Assembly (NCBI GenBank): GCA_030625995.1
Contig: DAOUPU010000025.1
Coordinates: 1 to 19,606, forward strand
Source of the DNA: Flavobacteriaceae bacterium
Lineage (GTDB): Bacteria > Bacteroidota > Bacteroidia > Flavobacteriales > Flavobacteriaceae
Direction: 5' to 3'
DNA: 19,606 nt
The notes under the pieces are model-generated. The model had not been told where the DNA came from. It worked only from the letters and a program-made list of their open reading frames with translations, and did not search any database. The position numbers and the translations under genes are program-made. Below are positions 1 through 7,977 of the stretch, piece by piece. The stretch's first letter is position 1. Each line of letters starts with the position of its first letter.

Positions 1-647
1 CCATCATCGTCGTTACCATCATCATCTTTATTATCATCACAAACTTTCTTACAATAATCAAAGTACCATCCCCATCGATTTCCATCGAAATCATGATTTT
101 CATTCTTATCATTATATTTAGCAAATGCAGTTTCCGAAGAAGTGATTTCACCATTGCGTTTTTGAACTACTGATGCATGGGCAGAAATTATAAAACAGTC
201 CTCCAGGTTTTTTAGAGGTATAGTAAAAGTATATCTCTGTGTAAGATCATGTGTTCCATGATAAGGAAAATGGCCAATTTTAGGATTGCCTGAACCGGTC
301 AAAGGTAGATCCACTTCCCTTCCAACAAATAAATGTGTTTCGCTTAACCACCAATCCTCTTTTACATTATAGGTCACATAAAGGTTGGTGTTATTATTTG
401 ATACAGTAAGTGTACCAACGTTAATGTGTTGTCCCGCATATAATGTGGCGGTAAATTTTTTCCCACAGCAAATTTTTTCAATTTGTTCTTTAGATAAACT
501 TGTAGGATTCAGTTTAATTTGGCTTTCTTCATCAATTATGATCTTTGTATCAATGGCTGATTGGTCCATAAAATTATCCTGATACTCACATGAAAAAATA
601 GCAAGGAACAAGAATATAGCGGTAATAATTAACGTAATCTTTCTCAT
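1..647 (-). CDS. Putative lipoprotein, 3' end cut by the window edge
   Basis: An open frame runs from ATG at 647 to the left edge, giving about 215 residues with no stop. The N-terminus is a lipoprotein signal: Arg-Lys, a hydrophobic stretch, then a lipobox-like LAIFSC with Cys near residue 20, so the protein is probably lipid-anchored after export. The middle holds a compact, aromatic-rich stretch (motifs EDWWLSETHLFVG, GNPKIGHFPYHG, RYTFTIPL) that I recall from secreted Bacteroidota proteins but cannot tie to a named family. Near the edge the sequence becomes Asp/Asn-rich (CDDNKDDDGNDDD), resembling calcium-binding thrombospondin type 3 or dockerin-like loops. No function is assigned. It points the same way as the next two genes but is separated from them by about 100 bp. 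Confidence 0.8.
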   Translation of the reverse strand, partial: MRKITLIITAIFLFLAIFSCEYQDNFMDQSAIDTKIIIDEESQIKLNPTSLSKEQIEKICCGKKFTATLYAGQHINVGTLTVSNNNTNLYVTYNVKEDWWLSETHLFVGREVDLPLTGSGNPKIGHFPYHGTHDLTQRYTFTIPLKNLEDCFIISAHASVVQKRNGEITSSETAFAKYNDKNENHDFDGNRWGWYFDYCKKVCDDNKDDDGNDDD

Positions 648-751
648 AGCATGGAGAATTTAAAGTTATTAACTCAATAATAACATGAAAATCACGATAT
701 TATTGTTTGAGAAATAGAATATTTTAAATTAAACCTGTTACAGGATTTTCC

Positions 752-1312
752 TTACTTAAGAAAAATTATGCCTTCAAATAAAGATAAGGACTCACAAATC
801 CTTTCCTCTACAAATTCATCTCCGTAAACTTTTGTAGTAAGATGATAATATTCGTCTACATTTGATTTTAGATATATTTGTAAATAATGGTACGTAAAAC
901 CAGAGTTCTTTCCTTTCGCCAAATTGTAGTAGCAAGGTAGATCCTTGAAATAACCAAAGTCACCTTTAAAAGGGGTCAATTGCTCATTTTGTTTTAAATC
1001 ATTTTCAATAATTTGTTCAAAATTTTCATTCAATTCAATCTCTCCCTGATGCCAAGTTACATCAATTATATAGGTGTCTGTCAATTGTTTGCTAGTATCA
1101 GCGCTATAAAATCTTGATTGTGTTTCATCGTAATACAATTCAGATTTCCAACTTTTTGGAACTTCCAATTTGAAATGTTTTAAAAATCCACTTATTTCTT
1201 TTGTTTCGGCAAAATTTGTTATTGTCGTACAATCAATAGCGCTTCTGACATCATTTTTTTTACAACTTGATAAGATTATTATTAATCCTATTAGACTAAA
1301 TAAATATTTCAT
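752..1312 (-). CDS. Small lipoprotein of unknown function
   Basis: This encodes 186 residues starting at ATG 1312. The first 20 residues are a clear lipoprotein signal (short basic start, a run of Leu/Ile, lipobox LSSC with Cys at 17, followed by KK), so a membrane-anchored periplasmic or surface protein is expected. The mature part has no catalytic motif that I recognise. The stretch around FKLEVPKSWKSEL followed by alternating beta-like segments recalls the PsbP/DUF1795-like fold of small lipoproteins, but this is only a resemblance. Its start lies 25 bp downstream of the stop of the beta-propeller gene at 1338-2384, so the two are probably co-transcribed. I do not recognise the family. Confidence 0.8.
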   Translation of the reverse strand: MKYLFSLIGLIIILSSCKKNDVRSAIDCTTITNFAETKEISGFLKHFKLEVPKSWKSELYYDETQSRFYSADTSKQLTDTYIIDVTWHQGEIELNENFEQIIENDLKQNEQLTPFKGDFGYFKDLPCYYNLAKGKNSGFTYHYLQIYLKSNVDEYYHLTTKVYGDEFVEERICESLSLFEGIIFLK

Positions 1313-1337
1313 AAATACTAAAATATTATAATATGTT

Positions 1338-2384
1338 TTATTTTTTATTTAATTGCATTCTTGCAATCTTCTGATGCCCAGATAGCCAGGCCGAGTTTTT
1401 ATTAATAAAGTTGATGCTATAAAATCCTTCATCACTAAGTTTTTTCCATTTAACCCCCTCAGTGTTTGAATAAAAAATTCCTTCTGTAGAAACAGCGACA
1501 ATCTCTTTTCCATTAGTTTCAGGAATATATTTCACACAACTAATGTATCCCGGAATACTATTATTATCAATCAATTTCCAGGTTTTTCCACCATCTTTTG
1601 TGAGTGCCTTGCTAGCAATGGTATTGGACTTTTCTTCCCAGTTTCCACCCATAATAATACCATTATTTTCGTCATAAAAGTCCACGCTAAAAATTCCTGT
1701 CATTTTCCCGCCTTGTACAATGGGAGTGTCGTAAACAATCCACTTTTTTCCAAAGTTCTTACTATAAAATACTCTTGCCTTCTTACCTCCTGTAACCAAC
1801 CAAACATGTTTATTATAAACTGCGATGTTTGAGTTACTAGCTGCAAAAGCTGCTTCTCCATCAATAATTTCAGGCAGGTTTTTACAATTCACTTTTTGCC
1901 ATGAATTCCCACCGTCAGAGGTTAAAATAACGGATAAACAGCTTTCCGTTGGATCTCCCATCGCTATTCCTCTTTGGCCATCTAAAAAAGTCATGGCGTC
2001 ATAAAAAACTTTTTCATCTTCTTCCTTATAGACAATCTTTTGGTTATTTATTTTTGCTTTAAAAGGATCTATCTTGAATAGTACGGCAGGATTTTCAATA
2101 CTAAGGATAAAAATATTTTTGCCGTTAAAGGCTATAGAACGAAAATTTAAGGCTATATCATTAAAAATTATTGAATCCATTTCTACGTCTGAATTAATAA
2201 TTCTACCGAATTTACCATTAGCTCCGGCGAACCAAACAGTAGAATCGTTAACTACTTCTATTGCCCGAATACTGGTGTTTTTTATTCCAAAAAGATGGAG
2301 ATCTAAATTTATATCCTCATTCTGTGCCCAGAACTGAAACATAACTAAAAAAAGGAATACTAATGTGAAAAATTTTTTTAACAT
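1338..2384 (-). CDS. Exported Ycf48/BNR-type beta-propeller protein
   Basis: This 348-residue protein starts at ATG 2384. Residues 1-20 form a Sec signal peptide ending near FWAQN. The rest is built of repeats carrying Asp-box-like motifs (TSDGGNSW, TKDGGKTW, YSKNFGKKW, YSNTEGVKW), the signature of BNR/sialidase-type and Ycf48-like beta-propellers. In Bacteroidota such proteins are often annotated as 'oxidoreductase' or 'photosystem II stability factor-like', labels inherited from the fold and not from demonstrated activity. No catalytic residues of a sialidase are evident, so a binding or assembly role outside the cytoplasm is more likely. It heads a two-gene unit with the small lipoprotein and is divergent from the patatin gene. 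Confidence 0.85.
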   Translation of the reverse strand: MLKKFFTLVFLFLVMFQFWAQNEDINLDLHLFGIKNTSIRAIEVVNDSTVWFAGANGKFGRIINSDVEMDSIIFNDIALNFRSIAFNGKNIFILSIENPAVLFKIDPFKAKINNQKIVYKEEDEKVFYDAMTFLDGQRGIAMGDPTESCLSVILTSDGGNSWQKVNCKNLPEIIDGEAAFAASNSNIAVYNKHVWLVTGGKKARVFYSKNFGKKWIVYDTPIVQGGKMTGIFSVDFYDENNGIIMGGNWEEKSNTIASKALTKDGGKTWKLIDNNSIPGYISCVKYIPETNGKEIVAVSTEGIFYSNTEGVKWKKLSDEGFYSINFINKNSAWLSGHQKIARMQLNKK

Positions 2385-2404
2385 GTTTTTTTATTTTAAT
2401 TTTC

Positions 2405-2437
2405 CAAAAATAAACGTTTTATAAATAGAGTACCAAA
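2405..2437 (-). promoter_or_regulatory. Candidate Bacteroidota-type promoter for the beta-propeller gene
   Basis: On the minus strand, TATTTTTG (2412-2405) matches the TAnnTTTG -7 element, and TTTG (2437-2434) lies 21 bp upstream in the position of the -33 element. The start codon follows at 2384. Both boxes match the consensus described for Bacteroidetes, but the region is very AT-rich and chance matches are likely. Confidence 0.4.
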
Positions 2438-2460
2438 ATTTATTTATATAATTGAAGAGA

Positions 2461-3348
2461 ATGAAAGCATTGGTAATTTCAGGAGGAGGATCTAAAGGAG
2501 CATTTGCAGGAGGTGTTGCTCAATATTTAATGGAGGAAAAGGGAAAGGATTACGATCTTTTTATTGGGACTTCCACGGGAAGCCTGATGGTATCGCATTT
2601 GGCATTAAACAGGATCAAGGAATTGAAGCAATTATATACAAATGTTTCTCAAGGTACCATTTTTAGTAGTTGTCCCTTTAGAGTTAAGAAAACCAACGGT
2701 CACACAACTGTAAGTATAAATCACATAAATACTTTAAAGAACTTTATAAGGGGGAGTAAAACTTTCGGCGAGAGTCATAATTTGAAAAAACTGATCAATC
2801 GAGAAATGAATGATAGATTTTTAGAACAAGTCAAAGGTTCGTCTAAAGATGTGGTGGTTACAGTATCCAATTTAACACATAATCAGGTAGAATACAAGGC
2901 TCTGAAGGATTGTAGTTTCGATGATTTTAGAGACTGGATCTGGGCTTCGAGCAATTATGTACCCTTTATGAGCTTACTGGTGAAAAACCACTATGAATAT
3001 GCAGATGGTGGCTTTGCAAATTTGGTACCTATTGAAGAAGCAATTAAAAAAGGTGCCACAGAAATAGATGCGATCGTTCTGGAAACAGAGGTAACACAGA
3101 TTAACAGGATGCCTTCAAAAAATCCTTTTTCATTGATGACCAATTTATTTGAGTTTATGCAGGATAATATTGAAAAGCAGAATGTTTCTCTTGGAAAATC
3201 GGTGGCAAAACATCATGATGTTAAATTGAATTTATATTACACCCCTACAGTTTTAACTACAAATTCTTTAATTTTTGACAAGGTAAAAATGAGACAGTGG
3301 TGGGATTACGGCTTTAAACATGCGCATAGAAAAGATACTATAAATTGA
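2461..3348 (+). CDS. Patatin-like phospholipase
   Basis: This is a 295-residue cytosolic protein of the patatin family (lipid acyl hydrolases using a Ser-Asp dyad). Counting from ATG 2461, residues 8-15 are GGGSKGAF, the glycine-rich oxyanion-hole motif; residues 36-40 are GTSTG, the nucleophile elbow with Ser38; and residues 182-184 are DGG with the partner Asp182. All three motifs of a working enzyme are present in the usual order and spacing. No signal peptide is visible, and the glycine-rich loop begins within ten residues of the start. The in-frame TTG at 2452 would add three residues; I prefer the ATG. It stands alone on the plus strand, divergent from the beta-propeller gene. The lipid substrate cannot be deduced. 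Confidence 0.92.
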   Translation: MKALVISGGGSKGAFAGGVAQYLMEEKGKDYDLFIGTSTGSLMVSHLALNRIKELKQLYTNVSQGTIFSSCPFRVKKTNGHTTVSINHINTLKNFIRGSKTFGESHNLKKLINREMNDRFLEQVKGSSKDVVVTVSNLTHNQVEYKALKDCSFDDFRDWIWASSNYVPFMSLLVKNHYEYADGGFANLVPIEEAIKKGATEIDAIVLETEVTQINRMPSKNPFSLMTNLFEFMQDNIEKQNVSLGKSVAKHHDVKLNLYYTPTVLTTNSLIFDKVKMRQWWDYGFKHAHRKDTIN

Positions 3349-3366
3349 AATATTTATAACATTATC

Positions 3367-3397
3367 TTGTTTTATTTAAAATATGTATTTAAATTTG
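3367..3397 (+). promoter_or_regulatory. Promoter of the his leader and operon (Bacteroidota -33/-7 type)
   Basis: TTGT at 3367-3370 and TAAATTTG at 3390-3397 fit the Bacteroidetes consensus (TTG, then TAnnTTTG) with a 19-bp gap between the boxes. A transcript starting near 3402-3405 would reach the leader start codon at 3416 after about a dozen bases, as expected for an attenuator leader. The start site itself is inferred. Confidence 0.55.
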
Positions 3398-3415
3398 CCA
3401 CTTATCACTGAAAGA

Positions 3416-3472
3416 ATGACATTAAATAAGTTATATCATCATCATTTTCATATTTGCACTCAAGTGAGATGA
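3416..3472 (+). CDS. hisL: his operon leader peptide (HHHFH)
   Basis: This short ORF reads MTLNKLYHHHFHICTQVR and stops at TGA 3470-3472. Four of its 18 codons are His, clustered as HHHFH (3437-3451). It sits 29 bp ahead of a strong intrinsic terminator and 97 bp ahead of hisG, the layout of a ribosome-mediated histidine attenuator. When charged tRNA-His is scarce the ribosome should stall at the His codons and favour an alternative RNA fold that lets transcription enter hisG. The family logic is known from enteric his operons; its operation here is inferred from position and codon content. The gene symbol follows the enteric leader name and does not imply homology. Confidence 0.8.
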   Translation: MTLNKLYHHHFHICTQVR

Positions 3473-3500
3473 TAATGTTATGATTAATTTCAAAATATTT

Positions 3501-3532
3501 AAACCCGTTTGAGCATATCAAACGGGTTTTTT
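3501..3532 (+). terminator. his attenuator terminator hairpin
   Basis: AAACCCGTTTGA (3501-3512) and TCAAACGGGTTT (3518-3529) form a perfect 12-bp stem closing a 5-base loop, and the T run extends to 3532. It is a textbook Rho-independent terminator lying between the leader peptide and hisG, so it must be bypassed for the operon to be expressed. CTCAA (3459-3463) could pair with TTGAG (3509-3513), and TCAAA (3490-3494) with TTTGA (3508-3512). Either pairing would open the top of the stem and could act as an antiterminator; both are weak hand-found pairings. Confidence 0.85.
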
Positions 3533-3568
3533 AATTTATTTTGAGATGCTGGACACAACAAGATAAAA

Positions 3569-4426
3569 ATGAATAAAATTAAAATTGCAGTACAAAAATC
3601 AGGAAGATTAAATCAGGATTCACTAAAATTATTAAAAGATTGTGGTATTTCTATAGATAATGGGAAAGATCAACTAAAAGCGCAAGCCAGAAATTTCCCG
3701 CTTGAAGTGCTGTATTTAAGAAATGGTGATATCCCACAGTACCTAAGAGATGGAGTGGTTGATATTGCAATCGTTGGCGAAAATTTATTGATAGAAAAAG
3801 GAAATGATCTGTGCATAGTTGAAAAATTAGGTTTTTCAAAATGTAAAGTTTCCATTGCGGTTCCTAAAGACATGAAGTACAATTCAATATCGGATTTGGA
3901 GGGGTTAAAAATTGCGACTTCGTATCCAAATACTGTCAAGGATTTTCTCGATAAAAAAGGTGTTAGTTCTGAATTACATATTATAAATGGATCTGTTGAA
4001 ATCGCACCTAACATTGGATTAGCAGATGCAATTGTCGATATAGTTTCGAGTGGAAGTACACTTTTTAAAAATAATTTAAAAGAGGTAGAGGAATTATTAG
4101 TATCTGAAGCTGTATTGGTTACATCTCCTACCTTAACTGCGGTAAAAGAAGAGATATTAAGTAAATTGCAATTCAGAATTCGAGCTGTTTTAAGAGCAAG
4201 AAATTCAAAATATGTTTTGCTGAATGCACCAAATGAGAAAGTAAAAGAAATTATCAAGATTTTACCTGGTATGAGGAGCCCCACGGTTTTACCTCTGGCT
4301 GAAGAAGGCTGGAGTTCGATTCATACCGTTGTTGAAAAAAATAAATTTTGGGAAGTAATTGATGAACTCAAAGCAAATGGTGCAGAAGGAATATTGGTAC
4401 TGGCGGTTGAAAAAATGGTATTATAA
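3569..4426 (+). CDS. hisG: ATP phosphoribosyltransferase, long form
   Basis: HisG catalyses the first, committed step of histidine synthesis: ATP plus PRPP gives phosphoribosyl-ATP and pyrophosphate. At 285 residues this is the long form, which carries its own regulatory domain and needs no HisZ. The N-terminus (KIAVQKSGRLNQDS) and the block DIAIVGENLLIEKG (about 65-78) are typical of the family. The PRPP-binding motif is DIVSSGSTLFK (157-167). Residues from about 210 to 285, including PGMRSPTVLPL and GAEGILVLAVEKM, form the PII-like C-terminal domain that usually mediates feedback inhibition by histidine. It is the first structural gene of the operon, behind the attenuator. Its stop codon directly abuts the hisD start codon, indicating tight coupling. 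Confidence 0.96.
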   Translation: MNKIKIAVQKSGRLNQDSLKLLKDCGISIDNGKDQLKAQARNFPLEVLYLRNGDIPQYLRDGVVDIAIVGENLLIEKGNDLCIVEKLGFSKCKVSIAVPKDMKYNSISDLEGLKIATSYPNTVKDFLDKKGVSSELHIINGSVEIAPNIGLADAIVDIVSSGSTLFKNNLKEVEELLVSEAVLVTSPTLTAVKEEILSKLQFRIRAVLRARNSKYVLLNAPNEKVKEIIKILPGMRSPTVLPLAEEGWSSIHTVVEKNKFWEVIDELKANGAEGILVLAVEKMVL

Positions 4427-5710
4427 ATGAAGATTATAGAAAACCCAAATAGATCATTTTGGAGCGATATTTTAGAACGTCCATCGTTCCCGATATCTAC
4501 ATTAGATAGCATTGTAAAGGAAATTTTTGAGGATGTTAGTAAAAATGGAGATGAGGCATTAAAGAGATACACAAAACGATTCGATAATGTAGATCTAAGA
4601 ACATTTGATGTTACCAAAGAGGAATTGAAAAATGCTCAAAATGATGTCTCAAATGAACTAAAAGATGCTATTAAATTAGCCGAACGTAATATTAAAATAT
4701 TTCATAGATCTCAGAGAATAGAAAAAACCGTTATTACAACATCTGAAGGCGTTCAATGCTGGCAAGAATCTCGTGCAATAGAAAAAGTTGGAATTTATAT
4801 TCCGGGGGGATCAGCTCCATTATTTTCAACTGTTCTGATGCTTGGTATTCCGGCAAAATTGGCTGGATGCAAAGAAATAATTCTTTGCACACCTCCAAAT
4901 AAGAATGGAGATATCCATCCTGCAATTCTATTTACCGCTAATTTGATAGGTGTCAGGAAAGTTTTTAAACTTGGTGGTATTCAAGCCATTGCAGCATATA
5001 CCTATGGAACGGAAAGTATTCCTAAGGTTCATAAAATCTTTGGTCCGGGAAATCAATTCGTAACAGCGGCAAAACAATTTTCACTTGCCAAGGGGATCGC
5101 TATTGACATGCCTGCCGGCCCCTCAGAATTATTGGTCTTAGCTGATAATTCGGCAAATCCATCTTTCGTAGCTTCGGATCTATTGTCTCAGGCAGAACAT
5201 GGATCAGATAGTCAGGTAATTTGTGTTTCGAGGTCTTCAGATTTTTTAAAGGAAGTGTCCAATGAGATAACAAGTCAAATGGAGTTCTTGCCAAGAAAAG
5301 ATTTGGCTAAAAAAGCAATTCAAAACTCTAAATTAATTTACCTGGAGGAAGAAAAAGATATTCTAGATTTGATCAATGAATATGCACCTGAACATTTGAT
5401 AATAGCGGTTGAAAACGAAGATCATTACTTGGAAAATATAATCAATGCGGGGTCTGTGTTTATTGGAAACTACAGCCCTGAAAGTGCTGGTGATTACGCT
5501 TCAGGAACCAATCATACCTTACCCACCAATGGTTTTGCAAAAGCCTATAACGGAGTTAATTTGGATGCTTTTGTAAAGAAAATAACCTTTCAGAAAATTT
5601 CAAAAAAGGGAATAGAAAATATAGGTAGAGCAATAGAGGTAATGGCAGATGCGGAGGGGTTGTACGCACACAAGAATGCAATTACATTAAGGTTGAAATC
5701 AATTAATTAA
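4427..5710 (+). CDS. hisD: Histidinol dehydrogenase
   Basis: HisD carries out the last two steps of the pathway, oxidising L-histidinol through histidinal to L-histidine with two NAD+. The 427-residue length is normal. The zinc ligands and catalytic residues seen in the E. coli enzyme are all present with a constant offset of four: Gln255 and His258 (in LSQAEHG), Asp356 (SAGDYASG), His415 (YAHK), and the catalytic pair Glu322-His323 (APEHL). Other family blocks are IFGPGNQFVTAAK (204-216) and DMPAGPSELLVLAD (227-240). The start codon follows the hisG stop with no spacer, so translation is probably coupled. Nothing unusual was seen; it should be a working enzyme. Confidence 0.97.
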   Translation: MKIIENPNRSFWSDILERPSFPISTLDSIVKEIFEDVSKNGDEALKRYTKRFDNVDLRTFDVTKEELKNAQNDVSNELKDAIKLAERNIKIFHRSQRIEKTVITTSEGVQCWQESRAIEKVGIYIPGGSAPLFSTVLMLGIPAKLAGCKEIILCTPPNKNGDIHPAILFTANLIGVRKVFKLGGIQAIAAYTYGTESIPKVHKIFGPGNQFVTAAKQFSLAKGIAIDMPAGPSELLVLADNSANPSFVASDLLSQAEHGSDSQVICVSRSSDFLKEVSNEITSQMEFLPRKDLAKKAIQNSKLIYLEEEKDILDLINEYAPEHLIIAVENEDHYLENIINAGSVFIGNYSPESAGDYASGTNHTLPTNGFAKAYNGVNLDAFVKKITFQKISKKGIENIGRAIEVMADAEGLYAHKNAITLRLKSIN

Positions 5711-5755
5711 GACAAATATACCTCTGTATAACAGGAGTCAATACATCAGGAAATA

Positions 5756-6802
5756 TTGAATGCTATTTTTAACATAGAAAATTTTATAAGAGAGAATGTA
5801 AAGCTAATGAAAGCCTATTCTTCTGCTAGAGATGAATTTACCGATGTAGCGGAAGTATATCTCGACGCCAATGAAAATCCTTTTGATAATGGAATAAATC
5901 GATATCCGGATCCTTATCAAAAGAAACTAAAGAAGCGTATTTCAGAAATCAAATCCATCCCGATTCATAATATAATGTTGGGAAATGGCAGTGATGAGGT
6001 GTTGGATCTGATTTTTAGAGCTTTTTGCGAACCAAAATGTGATAATGTTATAGTTACCCCGCCAACATATGGAATGTATAAAGTACTTTCCGGAATGAAT
6101 AATGTGGATCTAAAATCCTCATATTTAGATAGTAATTTCGATATTGAGATTGATGACATCTTAGATAAAATTGATGCAAATACTAAATTAATATTATTGT
6201 GTTCTCCGAACAATCCTTCGGGAAATACAATGCAGGAAGATCAGGTAAAGAAGTTATTGCTTAAATCAAATTGTTTGGTTGTTATTGATGAAGCATATAT
6301 TGATTTTTCTGAAAAATATTCTTATCTCGATAAGCTGAATTTATTCCCAAATCTTATCGTATGCCAAACCCTTTCAAAAGCTTGGGGAATGGCAGGGATC
6401 AGGTTGGGAATTTGCTATGCATCCGAAACAATTATTTCGGTTTTAAACAAAATTAAGCCCCCGTACAATGTAAATGTTCTAACACAGAAAAAGGCGTTAG
6501 CCTCCCTGGAAAATATTGATAATTATAGATCAAATTTGGAAGAAATTATAAAGGAAAAGGGAAAACTAAGGGCGGCTTTGGAGCAAATTACCTTTGTAAA
6601 ATTAATTTACCCGTCCGATGCTAATTTTTGGCTGATAGAGGTTGATGATGCAAATAGGAGATATGAACAATTATTACAGGAGGGCATTGTGGTCAGGAAC
6701 AGAACAAATGAAATTTCATGTGAGAATTGCTTGAGAATTACTGTTGGAACACAAAAGGAAAATGAGAAATTGATAAAAGCATTAAAAAAACTGCAGCAAT
6801 GA
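5756..6802 (+). CDS. hisC: Histidinol-phosphate aminotransferase
   Basis: HisC is a PLP-dependent class I/II aminotransferase that converts imidazole-acetol phosphate and glutamate to histidinol phosphate and 2-oxoglutarate. The 348-residue protein shows SPNNPSG (150-156), IDEAYIDF (177-184), the PLP lysine Lys208 in [10 protein letters not shown], and the substrate-binding Arg in CLRITVGT (about 327). The start is probably TTG at 5756. An in-frame stop lies upstream at 5729, and the conserved opening [11 protein letters not shown] begins only a few codons in; the next ATG (codon 18) would remove it. A 45-bp spacer separates it from hisD, and its stop overlaps the hisB start (ATGA). Confidence 0.95.
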   Translation: MNAIFNIENFIRENVKLMKAYSSARDEFTDVAEVYLDANENPFDNGINRYPDPYQKKLKKRISEIKSIPIHNIMLGNGSDEVLDLIFRAFCEPKCDNVIVTPPTYGMYKVLSGMNNVDLKSSYLDSNFDIEIDDILDKIDANTKLILLCSPNNPSGNTMQEDQVKKLLLKSNCLVVIDEAYIDFSEKYSYLDKLNLFPNLIVCQTLSKAWGMAGIRLGICYASETIISVLNKIKPPYNVNVLTQKKALASLENIDNYRSNLEEIIKEKGKLRAALEQITFVKLIYPSDANFWLIEVDDANRRYEQLLQEGIVVRNRTNEISCENCLRITVGTQKENEKLIKALKKLQQ

Positions 6803-7932
6803 TGAAAGTATTATTTATTGACAGAGATGGGACGATAATTAAAGAACCTTCAGATGAACAAATTGATTCCTTTAACAAGCTTGAACTATATCCTAAAGCC
6901 TTGACATATTTGACAAAAATAACGGAAGAACTTGACTATAAGTTTGTGATGGTTACGAATCAAGACGGTCTTGGAACTGATCTCTACCCTGAAGATATAT
7001 TCTGGGAAGTTCAAAATTTTATCCTGCGAACTTTTGAGAATGAAGGAGTAAAATTTGATGAGATATTGATCGATAGAACATTTGCTAAAGATAATGCTGC
7101 AACAAGAAAGCCTAATACTGGATTATTGACCAAGTACTTCACTGACAATTTCGATTTAAAGAACTCTTTTGTTATAGGGGATAGACTTACTGACATGCAA
7201 CTTGCGAAGAATTTGAATGCGAAAGGAATCTTTATTAATGATAATACAAATTTAGGGACTAATGAAGTAACTGTAAAAAGGGAAGAATTAAATAATGTTA
7301 TTGCTCTGGAAAGTAATGATTGGAAAGAAATATATGAGTTTTTAAAATTAGAAAATAGAGTGGCTGAAATTTCTAGAAAAACCAATGAAACCGAAATATA
7401 TATAAAATTGGATTTAGACGGTACCGGCAAAGGCAAAATAAAAACCGGTATTTCATTCTTTGATCACATGTTAGAACAAATTTCAAGACACGGAAATATG
7501 GACTTGGAAATTAAAGTTGATGGTGATTTGGAGGTGGACGAGCATCATACGATTGAAGATACAGCTATTGCACTGGGAGAAGTTTTTGCAATGGCTTTAG
7601 GAAATAAATTAGGCATCGAGCGCTACGGATTTTGTTTGCCAATGGATGATTGCTTGGCGCAGGTGGCAATTGATTTTGGAGGAAGAAATTGGCTTGTTTG
7701 GGATGTTGAATTCAAAAGAGAAATGATTGGCAAAATGCCTACAGAAATGTTTTATCATTTTTTCAAATCCTTTACGGATGGGGCAAAGGCTAACCTGAAT
7801 ATTAAGGCAGAGGGCACTAATGAACACCACAAAATTGAGGCAATATTTAAGGCATTCGCCAAAGCGATTAAAGCGGCAGTAAAAAGAGATGCTGAAAAAA
7901 TGATTCTACCCTCTACTAAAGGAATGTTGTGA
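6799..7932 (+). CDS. hisB: Bifunctional histidinol-phosphatase / imidazoleglycerol-phosphate dehydratase
   Basis: This is a fusion of two enzymes. Residues 1 to about 170 are a HAD phosphatase (histidinol-phosphate to histidinol): the nucleophile motif FIDRDGT gives Asp8 and Asp10, followed by VTNQDG (52-57) and GDRLTD (127-132). From about 187 to 377 is imidazoleglycerol-phosphate dehydratase, with metal-binding HHTIED (249-254) and EHHKIE (342-347). The first ATG overlaps the hisC stop as ATGA; a second ATG follows at once. The loop that in E. coli HisB holds a structural zinc through three Cys and one His here reads [14 protein letters not shown], with none of those ligands. I recall the same in other Bacteroidota HisB, so it is probably lineage-typical, not damage. 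Confidence 0.96.
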   Translation: MMKVLFIDRDGTIIKEPSDEQIDSFNKLELYPKALTYLTKITEELDYKFVMVTNQDGLGTDLYPEDIFWEVQNFILRTFENEGVKFDEILIDRTFAKDNAATRKPNTGLLTKYFTDNFDLKNSFVIGDRLTDMQLAKNLNAKGIFINDNTNLGTNEVTVKREELNNVIALESNDWKEIYEFLKLENRVAEISRKTNETEIYIKLDLDGTGKGKIKTGISFFDHMLEQISRHGNMDLEIKVDGDLEVDEHHTIEDTAIALGEVFAMALGNKLGIERYGFCLPMDDCLAQVAIDFGGRNWLVWDVEFKREMIGKMPTEMFYHFFKSFTDGAKANLNIKAEGTNEHHKIEAIFKAFAKAIKAAVKRDAEKMILPSTKGML

Positions 7933-7977
7933 TCCCCAGTCTTTTTTAGAGGATAAAAAAAATGAATAATTAAAAAA

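Noticed and set aside
665..684. Inverted repeat GTTATTA-N6-TAATAAC upstream of the left-edge lipoprotein
   Set aside because: It is made almost only of A and T in AT-rich DNA, with no second copy or promoter boxes to support an operator.
734..744. CCTG-tta-CAGG hairpin downstream of the small lipoprotein gene, as a terminator
   Set aside because: The stem has only 4 bp with a 3-base loop and a broken T tract; too weak to call.
3670..4284. A 204-residue minus-strand open frame inside hisG
   Set aside because: It lies wholly opposite a confident hisG with all family motifs, and its translation shows no domain.
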